From positions 1 through 5,712 of the forward strand of contig JARIGY010000065.1 of NCBI GenBank assembly GCA_029288535.1: a stretch of 5,712 bases of DNA, given 5' to 3'. Position numbers and translations under genes: made by a program. A model generated the notes under the pieces. It was not told the origin of the DNA. It made no database searches and saw nothing but the letters and a program-made list of their open reading frames with translations. Positions within the stretch are counted from its first letter, which is position 1. Every line of letters starts with the position of its first letter. This document shows, in pieces, positions 1 through 5,678 of this stretch. The stretch is from Candidatus Tayloriibacteriota bacterium. GTDB lineage: Bacteria; Patescibacteriota; Minisyncoccia; Phycocordibacterales; JAKAEA01.

Positions 1-485
1 TAACTGTCGCGGGTGGCAAAGTAAGCGTCAAAGGCCCAAAGGGTTCGCTTGAGCGGGTATTCGGTCCTGAAGTTGTCATTACGCTCAATGGCAAAGAAAT
101 TACGCTTGCCCTCAAGAAAGAGACAAAAGCCATCCAGCCTATCTGGGGAACGACCGGCGCCCACATCACCAACATGATCAAGGGTGTAAACGAAATGTTC
201 ACCAAGAAGCTCGTTCTCGAAGGTATCGGCTATAAGGCTGAGATCAAAGGAACTGACTTGGTCATGGCTCTCGGTTTTTCCCACCCGGTCAAGATTCCTA
301 TTCCAACAAGCCTTAAAGTAACTTCAGAAAAAGGCATCGTCACTGTCACCGGCCTGAGCCGGGACGAAGTCGGCCAGTACGCGGCAAATATCCGGGCATG
401 GAAAAAGCCTGAGCCATATAAGGGCAAAGGCTTCCACTATCACGACGAAGTCGTCCGCCGCAAGCAGGGTAAGAAGTCAGTCTAA
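1..485 (+). CDS. rplF: 50S ribosomal protein L6 (uL6), 5' truncated
   Basis: L6 is a large-subunit ribosomal protein that binds 23S rRNA near the sarcin-ricin loop and the factor-binding region. The frame is open from the first base: bases 1-2 finish a codon, and 160 residues follow to TAA at 483-485. The fragment opens with the strand-turn region containing VSVKGPKG, which in full-length L6 lies about 20 residues from the start, so roughly the first 17-20 residues are outside the window. The C-terminal signature PEPYKGKG is present, followed by F-H-Y where most bacteria have I-R-Y. The basic tail (RRKQGKK) is also typical. The Met codon at 174 is internal and is not the start, because the homologous sequence continues upstream. 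The gene is followed 11 bases later by rplR, the standard spc-operon order. The family call is secure; only the 5' end is missing. Confidence 0.96.
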   Translation, partial: TVAGGKVSVKGPKGSLERVFGPEVVITLNGKEITLALKKETKAIQPIWGTTGAHITNMIKGVNEMFTKKLVLEGIGYKAEIKGTDLVMALGFSHPVKIPIPTSLKVTSEKGIVTVTGLSRDEVGQYAANIRAWKKPEPYKGKGFHYHDEVVRRKQGKKSV

Positions 486-496
486 AGAACACGCAT

Positions 497-841
497 ATGA
501 GCAACATCAAAACACAAAAACGAGACCGCCGACACAAACGAATCCGATCAAAGATTTCGGGTACTTCCGACACGCCTCGATTGTCGGTCTTCAAATCGAA
601 CAGGTATATGTATGCTCAGCTTATCGATGACGATAAGAGTGTTACGCTTGCCGCGGTTTCTTCCGAAAAAATGAAAGGCAAAGGCATGATGGAGAAAGCG
701 AAGACTGTCGGCAAAGAGATCGCTACTCTTGCTCTTGCAAAGAACATCAGCAAAGTCGTCTTCGACCGGGGCGGTTTTATTTACACAGGCCGAGTCAAGG
801 CTCTTGCCGATGCCGCACGAGAAAGCGGACTTAAATTTTAA
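497..841 (+). CDS. rplR: 50S ribosomal protein L18 (uL18)
   Basis: L18 binds 5S rRNA and anchors it in the central protuberance of the large subunit. The 114-residue product has the usual bacterial length. It has a strongly basic N-terminus (residues 8-19, rich in Arg and Lys) that contacts rRNA, then the conserved [16 protein letters not shown] segment at about residues 28-43. The C-terminal half ends with [21 protein letters not shown], matching the family's FDRGG-x-Y-x-GRV-x-ALA-x-AARE pattern. The ATG at 497 places the basic tail correctly. There is no Shine-Dalgarno motif in the 11-base gap after rplF. Arginine codon use is odd: 7 of 10 arginines are CGA, unlike most neighbouring genes. 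The ORF ends with TAA, and rpsE begins 5 bases later. Confidence 0.97.
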   Translation: MSNIKTQKRDRRHKRIRSKISGTSDTPRLSVFKSNRYMYAQLIDDDKSVTLAAVSSEKMKGKGMMEKAKTVGKEIATLALAKNISKVVFDRGGFIYTGRVKALADAARESGLKF

Positions 842-846
842 TTATC

Positions 847-1509
847 ATGTCAGAAGAACAAAAACCACAGACACCATCAGCAGCACCAGCAGGAGCGCCG
901 CAAGCGCAGGCTGCTTCTGGCGCATCCCGACCACGCTCACCTCAGGGCGCACGGGACAACCGTTCATCGGGAGGGGATCGCTCAAAGAACCCCCGCCGTT
1001 TCGGTGGCCGCAACGATGTCAAAGTAAAGCCGGAATTTGATCAGAAGATCATCGACATCCGCCGAGTGACCCGCGTGGTCGCCGGAGGACGCCGCTTCAG
1101 CTTCTCTGTCGTTATCGTAGCCGGAGACCGAAAGGGAACCGTAGGCGTCGGCATCGGCAAGGCCGGAGATACCGCGCTCGCTATTGAAAAAGCTTTGAAG
1201 AATGCCAAGAAGAACATGGTCAAGATCCCAACGACCAAGAACATGTCCATTCCGTACGAGGTTTCTTCAAAATTCGCTTCGTCCCGCGTAACCCTGACTC
1301 CAACCAAAGGCCGAGGAATCGTCGCCGGCAGTTCGGTGCGAAGCATTATCGAGCTTGCCGGTCTTAAGGATGTCGGCGCAAAACTCCGATCGCCTTCAAA
1401 GAATCCGTTGAACAATGCGCGAGCAGCTATCGTCGCTTTTAAAATGCTCACGCCTCATCGCCGCGCCCTCATCTCGCGCCGCGCCGCAGCTTCAACCAAA
1501 GTAATCTAA
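847..1509 (+). CDS. rpsE: 30S ribosomal protein S5 (uS5) with N-terminal extension
   Basis: S5 is a small-subunit protein near the decoding site and mRNA entry channel, involved in translational accuracy. The 220-residue product is longer than the E. coli protein (about 167). The extra length is a 60-odd residue N-terminal segment. Its first part is rich in Ala, Pro, Gln and Ser; the part at about 28-55 is rich in Arg, Gly and Ser. It looks disordered. The dsRBD-like S5 N-domain starts near residue 64, with the hallmark GGRRFSFSVVIVAGDRKG at 80-97 and GVGIGKA at 100-106. The C-terminal domain follows at about 144-208. The ATG at 847 is the first start after the rplR stop, separated by TTATC, with no Shine-Dalgarno motif. 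An internal start nearer residue 60 is not evident. The next gene is rplO; the rpmD (L30) gene often found in between is absent. Confidence 0.96.
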   Translation: MSEEQKPQTPSAAPAGAPQAQAASGASRPRSPQGARDNRSSGGDRSKNPRRFGGRNDVKVKPEFDQKIIDIRRVTRVVAGGRRFSFSVVIVAGDRKGTVGVGIGKAGDTALAIEKALKNAKKNMVKIPTTKNMSIPYEVSSKFASSRVTLTPTKGRGIVAGSSVRSIIELAGLKDVGAKLRSPSKNPLNNARAAIVAFKMLTPHRRALISRRAAASTKVI

Positions 1510-1514
1510 CTATC

Positions 1515-1955
1515 ATGCAGATCCATAACGTAAAAAGAAAAACAGCAAATACCAAGCGCATGATCGTCGCTCGGGGAGGCAAGCGCGGCAAGACCGCCGG
1601 CCGAGGCACCAAAGGCCAGAAGGCCCGCTCAGGCCACAAGATTCGTCCGGAAATCCGAGACCTCATCAAGCGCATTCCAAAATTGCGCGGCCGCGGCAAG
1701 AACAGCAACCTTTCCATATACAACAAGCCGGTCGCTCTCAGTATCGAAGCGCTTGAACTCATATACAAAACAGGGGACACCGTAAGCCGCGCTACGCTTG
1801 CGCAGAACGGTCTCATCAGCATGCAGGACGGCAAATTGCCGGAGGTAAAGATCCTCGGCGATGGCAAACTCACCAAGAAGCTTACTGTCAAAGGCCTTGT
1901 CGTTTCGGCATCGGCCAAAGAAAAAATTGAAAAAGCCGGAGGAGCTATCAGCTAA
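1515..1955 (+). CDS. rplO: 50S ribosomal protein L15 (uL15)
   Basis: L15 is an assembly protein of the large subunit with a long basic N-terminal extension that threads into 23S rRNA. The 146-residue length is normal. Residues 20-40 carry the Gly/Arg/Lys-rich segment ending in KTAGRGTKGQKARSG, typical of the family. The C-terminal globular part contains the L15 signature beginning at K112 (KILGDGKL, then the VVSASAKEKIEKAGG stretch). Residues 48-66 (RDLIKRIPKLRGRGKNSN) replace the GGQ-x-PLYRRLPKRGF-type segment of many bacteria; I recall this variant from Parcubacteria. The gene follows rpsE by 5 bases (CTATC) and precedes secY by 9 bases, so it is clearly in the operon. There is no Shine-Dalgarno sequence before the ATG. 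Confidence 0.96.
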   Translation: MQIHNVKRKTANTKRMIVARGGKRGKTAGRGTKGQKARSGHKIRPEIRDLIKRIPKLRGRGKNSNLSIYNKPVALSIEALELIYKTGDTVSRATLAQNGLISMQDGKLPEVKILGDGKLTKKLTVKGLVVSASAKEKIEKAGGAIS

Positions 1956-1964
1956 CACTTCTCA

Positions 1965-3260
1965 ATGAATTCACTTTTTGAAAAAGTCCGGTTGGTGTTT
2001 GCAGACAAAGTGCTGCGCCGACGCATTTTTATAACCATTGCACTTTTGAGCGCGTTCCGGCTGCTCGCAGCTATTCCCGTGCCTGGTATCGATACCGCCC
2101 AGCTCAACGGCTTTTTCGCCGGCAACCAGCTTCTCGGCCTTCTCAACGTATTTACCGGAGGCAGTCTTTCACGGCTCTCCATCGTCATGCTCGGTGTCGG
2201 TCCATACATCACCTCGACGATCATCATGCAGCTCATGACCTTGATTTCTCCGAAATTGAAGTCGATGTATCAGGAGGAAGGCGAGTATGGCCGAAAGAAG
2301 TTCGGTCAATACTCACGCCTGCTCATGGTGCCGCTTGCGCTTCTCCAAGGCTGGGCATTTCTTACATTGCTTCAGCGCCAGGGAGTCATCAGTCAGCTCG
2401 GCTCGTTTGACCTTGTCCGAAACCTGGGCATGATCACTGCCGGTTCGTTCTTCCTGCTTTGGATCGGCGAGCGCATCAGTGAATTCGGCATCGGCAATGG
2501 CACCTCGCTTATCATCTTTGCCGGCATTGTCGCCGCATTGCCAACCTCCATCAGTCAATTCATCTATACCTATCTTTACCCAACCTTTGATCCATCGATC
2601 GTTCCAACCCTTATCGGCATCATTGTCGGCATTGTGGCTGTGGTATACGCCGTAGTGGTCATTACAGAAGCCGAACGGCCTATTCCTGTCACCTATGCCA
2701 AGCGGGTCCGAGGCAACAAAGTCTACGGCGGCGTCTCCACATATTTGCCGCTTCGCCTGAACCAGGCCGGCGTCATTCCGATTATCTTTGCTCTCTCGCT
2801 TTTGCTTTTCCCATCGGTAATCTTCCAATTTTTGGCCAGCCGTTTTGCAGCCAATCATGGTCTTGTCGCGGTTTCAAACTGGGTAGTCAACACCTTCAAT
2901 CCCAACGGCTGGGTCTACGGCGTCATTTACTTCATTCTCGTTTTCGCCTTTACCTACTTCTACACTGCCGTAACGTTCGATCCGAACCAGATCTCTGAGA
3001 ACCTTCAGAAAAACGGCGCGTTTATGCCGGGCGTCCGACCAGGCCAGCCTACCGCGATCTACATCTCCAAAATCCTTACCCGCCTCACGGCTTTCGGCGC
3101 GCTCTTCCTTGGCATCATCGCGGTCTTGCCGCTTATAGTCCGGGCACTTACCGGAGTTACCGCATTCACCATCGGCGGTACCGCGCTTCTCATCGTTGTC
3201 TCGGTTATCATCGAGCTCATCAAGAAAACAGAGGCGCAGATCACGATGAAGGAATACTAA
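1965..3260 (+). CDS. secY: Protein translocase subunit SecY
   Basis: SecY is the central pore of the SecYEG channel in the inner membrane, which exports unfolded proteins and inserts membrane proteins. The 431-residue product has the family's usual length and ten hydrophobic segments, at about 21-40, 72-92, 118-137, 153-172, 178-200, 213-235, 266-290, 316-337, 371-393 and 401-420. The plug region lies at about 61-74 (NVFTGGSLSRLS), followed by GVGPYITSTIIMQLM in TM2. The SecY signature FGIGNGTSLIIFAGI is at 174-188. The cytoplasmic loops used by SecA and the ribosome are intact: PVTYAKRVRGNKVYGG at 241-256 and the loop with FMPGVRPG at 353-360, where R358 corresponds to the conserved E. coli R357. 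The C-terminus ends soon after TM10 (EAQITMKEY). The start is 9 bases after the rplO stop. An AGGAG-like run lies about 20 bases upstream, too far to act as a normal ribosome binding site. Confidence 0.98.
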   Translation: MNSLFEKVRLVFADKVLRRRIFITIALLSAFRLLAAIPVPGIDTAQLNGFFAGNQLLGLLNVFTGGSLSRLSIVMLGVGPYITSTIIMQLMTLISPKLKSMYQEEGEYGRKKFGQYSRLLMVPLALLQGWAFLTLLQRQGVISQLGSFDLVRNLGMITAGSFFLLWIGERISEFGIGNGTSLIIFAGIVAALPTSISQFIYTYLYPTFDPSIVPTLIGIIVGIVAVVYAVVVITEAERPIPVTYAKRVRGNKVYGGVSTYLPLRLNQAGVIPIIFALSLLLFPSVIFQFLASRFAANHGLVAVSNWVVNTFNPNGWVYGVIYFILVFAFTYFYTAVTFDPNQISENLQKNGAFMPGVRPGQPTAIYISKILTRLTAFGALFLGIIAVLPLIVRALTGVTAFTIGGTALLIVVSVIIELIKKTEAQITMKEY

Positions 3261-3268
3261 AAGACCAC

Positions 3269-3282
3269 CCCGCCCTTGCGGG
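3269..3282 (+). other. Small GC-rich hairpin after secY
   Basis: CCCGC (3269-3273) can pair with GCGGG (3278-3282) around a CCTT loop, just 8 bases after the secY stop. An alternative pairing, GCCC (3272-3275) with GGGC (3280-3283), is also possible. No T-tract follows, so it is not a standard intrinsic terminator. It may be an attenuator or an RNA-stability element at the end of the ribosomal-protein/secY part of the operon. The function is inferred only from the inverted repeat and its position. Confidence 0.35.
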
Positions 3283-3286
3283 CACC

Positions 3287-3306
3287 CCCTCCTTTCCAAG
3301 GCAGGG
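3287..3306 (+). other. Second hairpin in the secY-adk gap
   Basis: CCCTCCTT (3287-3294) pairs with AAGG (3298-3301) and AGGG (3303-3306), giving an 8-base-pair stem with one bulged C at 3302 and a TCC loop. It starts 4 bases after the first hairpin and ends 12 bases before the TATACT motif. No U-run follows it. Two hairpins in a 70-base gap, when the other gaps here are 5-14 bases, suggest a transcript boundary or processing site. Termination is not proven. Confidence 0.35.
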
Positions 3307-3315
3307 AAACTCATA

Positions 3316-3324
3316 TGCTATACT
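3316..3324 (+). promoter_or_regulatory. Extended -10 promoter for the adk-type gene, probably leaderless
   Basis: TGC-TATACT (TATACT at 3319-3324) is a good extended -10 element. It ends 6 bases before the ATG at 3331, so transcription would be expected to begin at or very near the A of the start codon. A 17-base spacer would place the -35 at 3296-3301 (CCAAGG), which is poor; an extended -10 can compensate for this. The same motif occurs before the gene at 4712. This is inferred from sequence, with no transcript data. Confidence 0.5.
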
Positions 3325-3330
3325 TGCGGC

Positions 3331-3921
3331 ATGAACCCTCAAACCTTCATCTTCATCGGCCGGTCGGGCTGCGGCAAAGGCACTCAGGCAAAGCTTTTGG
3401 ATAAGCGCTTAAAGGAGCAGGATCCGGCCTTGTCGCTCTACCACCTGGAAACCGGCCAGCGCTTCCGTGAATTCATAGCCTGCGAAGGCTACACCAACGA
3501 CCTGGCGCGGGAGATCATGAAAGACGGCCGCCGCCAGCCGGACTTTTTGGCAGTGTGGATGTGGTCGCATTACTTTGTGGATAATTTGAAAAAGAACGAT
3601 TTTCTCATCGTCGATGGCACGCCGCGCTCTTTGAATGAAGCGAAGATCCTCGACAATGCCATGGAATTTTACGGCCGCAGGCAGCCCAAGGTCATTCATT
3701 TGAAAGTATCGCGGGCCTGGTCTGAAAAGCATCTGCTAGCCCGCGGCCGAGCCGACGATGTGCATGACGACATCAAACAGCGCCTTGACTGGTATGAACG
3801 CGATGTCGAGCCGGCAGTCGAGTATTACCGCACCAATGCGGATTATAATTTCATCGAGATCAATGGCGAGCAGAGCATCGAAGCCGTGGAAAAAGAAATG
3901 ATAATGAAAGCAGGCGTCTAG
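3331..3921 (+). CDS. adk: Adenylate kinase-family nucleoside monophosphate kinase
   Basis: This is a P-loop kinase that transfers a phosphate from ATP to a nucleoside monophosphate, most likely AMP, in the cytoplasm. The 196-residue product has the Walker A loop G-RSGCGKGT at 10-18. An NMP-binding segment ETGQRFR (40-46) follows, with T41 and R46 matching E. coli T31 and R36. The central motif is D95-G-T-P-R99, and a very short LID has R138, R140 and D142-D143, followed by R151. Two positions depart from the usual AdK pattern: T97 replaces the aromatic residue or Ile of DG[FYI]PR, and Q43 replaces the Asp of STGD. The zinc-type or long LID is absent, as in short-form kinases. The position between secY and map is the classical place for adk, which supports the name, but substrate preference cannot be read from the sequence. 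The start at 3331 gives the normal distance to the P-loop. No Shine-Dalgarno sequence is present. Confidence 0.85.
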   Translation: MNPQTFIFIGRSGCGKGTQAKLLDKRLKEQDPALSLYHLETGQRFREFIACEGYTNDLAREIMKDGRRQPDFLAVWMWSHYFVDNLKKNDFLIVDGTPRSLNEAKILDNAMEFYGRRQPKVIHLKVSRAWSEKHLLARGRADDVHDDIKQRLDWYERDVEPAVEYYRTNADYNFIEINGEQSIEAVEKEMIMKAGV

Positions 3922-3926
3922 CAAAT

Positions 3927-4697
3927 ATGGTAACCATCAAAACAAAAAAAGATATCGAGATTCTGCGAAGGGGCGGCAAGCGCCTGGCGGCTATTCTCCA
4001 GGCTGTGGCGTATGAAGTGAAGCCTGGCGTAACGACCGACTACCTGAATACGTTCGCCCAAAAGCTGATAGAAGCCGGAGGCGACACGTCCGCGTTTTTA
4101 AACTACCAGCCGAAAGGCGCGAACCGGCCATACCCGGCAAGCCTGTGCGTTTCAATCAATGACGAAGTGGTGCACGGCATTCCCAACGAAAAGCCGCGGA
4201 AATTAAAAGAGGGCGATGTTGTCAGTCTCGATCTCGGCCTCATACACAAGAAGCTCATTACCGACCATGCCACGACGGTCGGGGTGGGGAAGATCAGTCC
4301 CGAAGCCCAAAAGCTTTTGGAAGTTACCAAGAAAGCGCTTGAGATCGGCATCGCTGCGGCCAAGCCTGGCCAGCGCACGGGAGACATCGGCCACGCTATC
4401 GAGACATATGTGCGGAAATTCGGCTTCGGCATCATTGAAGAATTGGCCGGACACGGTGTCGGCTACGCAGTGCATGAGGATCCGTTCGTGCCAAACTATG
4501 GCAATGCTGGCGAAGGCGTGGTCCTGAAGCCTGGCATGGTCATCGCGATCGAGCCGATGTGCACGCTCGGCAGCCCGGCTGTAAAAATAGCGCGCGACGG
4601 CTACACGTTTAAGACGAAAGACAAATCGCTTGCCGCTCATTTTGAACATACGATAGTTATTACCGAAACCGGTGCAGAAATTTTGACGCAGATTTGA
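3927..4697 (+). CDS. map: Methionine aminopeptidase, type I
   Basis: MetAP removes the initiator methionine from new proteins whose second residue is small, acting in the cytoplasm at the ribosome exit. The 256-residue product is a single pita-bread domain without the N-terminal zinc-finger or linker extension and without the type II insertion. All expected active-site residues are present: metal ligands D102 (LDLG), D113 (ITDHATT), H176 (AGHGVGY), E209 (IAIEPM) and E240 (HFEHT), with substrate-contacting H83 (VVHGIPN) and H183 (VHEDP). It begins 5 bases after the kinase stop with no Shine-Dalgarno motif, so it is probably co-transcribed with and translationally coupled to that gene. Its TGA stop at 4695-4697 forms the TGn part of the extended -10 before the next gene. 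In many bacteria infA and rpmJ come next; here they do not. Confidence 0.97.
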   Translation: MVTIKTKKDIEILRRGGKRLAAILQAVAYEVKPGVTTDYLNTFAQKLIEAGGDTSAFLNYQPKGANRPYPASLCVSINDEVVHGIPNEKPRKLKEGDVVSLDLGLIHKKLITDHATTVGVGKISPEAQKLLEVTKKALEIGIAAAKPGQRTGDIGHAIETYVRKFGFGIIEELAGHGVGYAVHEDPFVPNYGNAGEGVVLKPGMVIAIEPMCTLGSPAVKIARDGYTFKTKDKSLAAHFEHTIVITETGAEILTQI

Positions 4698-4703
4698 TAT
4701 ACT
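4695..4703 (+). promoter_or_regulatory. Extended -10 promoter overlapping the map stop, probably leaderless
   Basis: TGA-TATACT (TATACT at 4698-4703) repeats the extended -10 seen before the kinase gene. The TGA is also the map stop codon, and the last T of the hexamer begins an in-frame TAA (4703-4705) that limits the downstream gene. The hexamer ends 8 bases before the ATG at 4712, so a transcript would begin at about the start codon. The -35 position at 17-base spacing (CAGAAA, 4675-4680) is poor. A TTGACG at 4683-4688 is only 9 bases from the -10 and cannot pair with it. Confidence 0.5.
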
Positions 4704-4711
4704 AATGGGTA

Positions 4712-5678
4712 ATGGAACTTTCTCCCAATCAGCCCGAACAGAAATTCACATCGCCTGAGGAAGAGTTGGTGTATTTGCGCAAACAGGTTGCAGAACGCGA
4801 ACGCGACCTCTCGATGCGCGGCGCCGAAGTACATCGCGACGATATCATCGCCGACAAAATAAAAGACTACAGTTATACCGCGCCGCAGCAGGTCCTGCAT
4901 CATGCCTATGAAGCTTCAGCAGTGACATTGAAGGAGATGGCTCTCAACCTTTCGCCTGAAGAGCATGATGTCAAAATCTCCGAACTTATCGGAGTGATGA
5001 AAGAGAAGGGTATCAAGAACGCGCTTACCGTTGTCGATGCGATGCAAGACGCTCATGTCGAAGACGATTTCCACAGGTTTCTTGTGCAGTACATCAAAAA
5101 GGGTTTTGAAATTCCCGGCCTCAAGCCCCGTTCCGAACTCTGGAACGAGCTCTCGATGACGCTCTACGAGGTGGCATTGCCGGGCGAAGAAAAAGGCGAG
5201 GGCGCCAGGGAGAAACAGCTGAAAGAAGTCATTTCCGCCATGGAGCAGTTTTATGCCGGTATGCTTTCCGTCGAACAGTCTTCCGGTTCGGGCCGCTATA
5301 TCACCCTTGAGCTTGCCAACCCGAATCACAGCCAGGAATTCATTTTCTATGTCTGCGTGCCCGATGAAAAGAAAAACCTGTTTGAAAAGCAGATACTTTC
5401 GTTTTTTGCCAATGCAAAAATAGCCGAAGTGCCGGATGATTACAATATTTTCAACGAGCATGGCGTGACGGTCGGCTCTGTAGCCGGCCTTGACAAGCAT
5501 CCGATCTTTCCGATCAAAACCTACGACCTCTTCGACCATGATCCGATGAATTCGCTGCTCAATACTTTTTCCAAGATAAAAAAAGACGGCGAAGGCGCAG
5601 CTGTCCAGATCGTGTTCCGGCCGCCGGGCGATGAGTATATTTCCAAGTACAAGCGTTCTTTGGAACAGATCCAAAAAG
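4712..5678 (+). CDS. N-terminal part of a CPR-type protein, likely a type IV secretion/conjugation-like ATPase (3' truncated)
   Basis: An open frame runs from ATG 4712 to the end of genomic sequence (322 complete codons). The start is fixed by an in-frame TAA at 4703-4705. No signal peptide or membrane segment is visible. Residues 14-50 are charged and probably helical or coiled-coil (SPEEELVYLRKQVAERERDL). Residues 79-155 form a conserved-looking helical block (NLSPEEHD, DDFHRFLVQYIKKGFE, MTLYEVALPG). An alpha/beta region follows from about 195 to 322, with FIFYVCVPDEKKNLFEKQIL, then DDYNIFNEHG, FPIKTYDLFDHDPMNSLLN and GEGAAVQIVFRP. From memory, this pattern matches the N-terminal domain of large Patescibacteria proteins annotated as type IV secretion DNA-binding (VirD4/TraG- or DUF87-like) ATPases. 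In those proteins the P-loop ATPase domain lies further C-terminal, so it would be outside this window, and no Walker motif is visible here. The function is an inference. Residues after 322 come from adapter sequence. Confidence 0.6.

Noticed and set aside
174..485. A short L6 starting at the Met codon at 174
   Set aside because: The same frame is open to base 1 and encodes L6-like sequence upstream, so this Met is internal.
1469..1918. Reverse-strand open frame opposite rplO (149 codons)
   Set aside because: It is antisense to a clear L15 gene. Its apparent hydrophobic/Arg-rich make-up is a by-product of Lys/Arg/Gly codons on the other strand.
2313..2858. Long reverse-strand open frame opposite secY (181 codons)
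   Set aside because: It is a shadow of secY. The product is charged low-complexity sequence with no recognisable domain, and the + strand gene is unambiguous.
4683..4688. TTGACG as a -35 box for the promoter at 4698-4703
   Set aside because: The spacer to TATACT is only 9 bases, far below the normal 16-18, and no other -10 lies at the right distance.
4705..4758. An alternative start ATG at 4705 for the last gene
   Set aside because: That frame meets a TGA after 17 codons. The ATG at 4712 opens the long frame.
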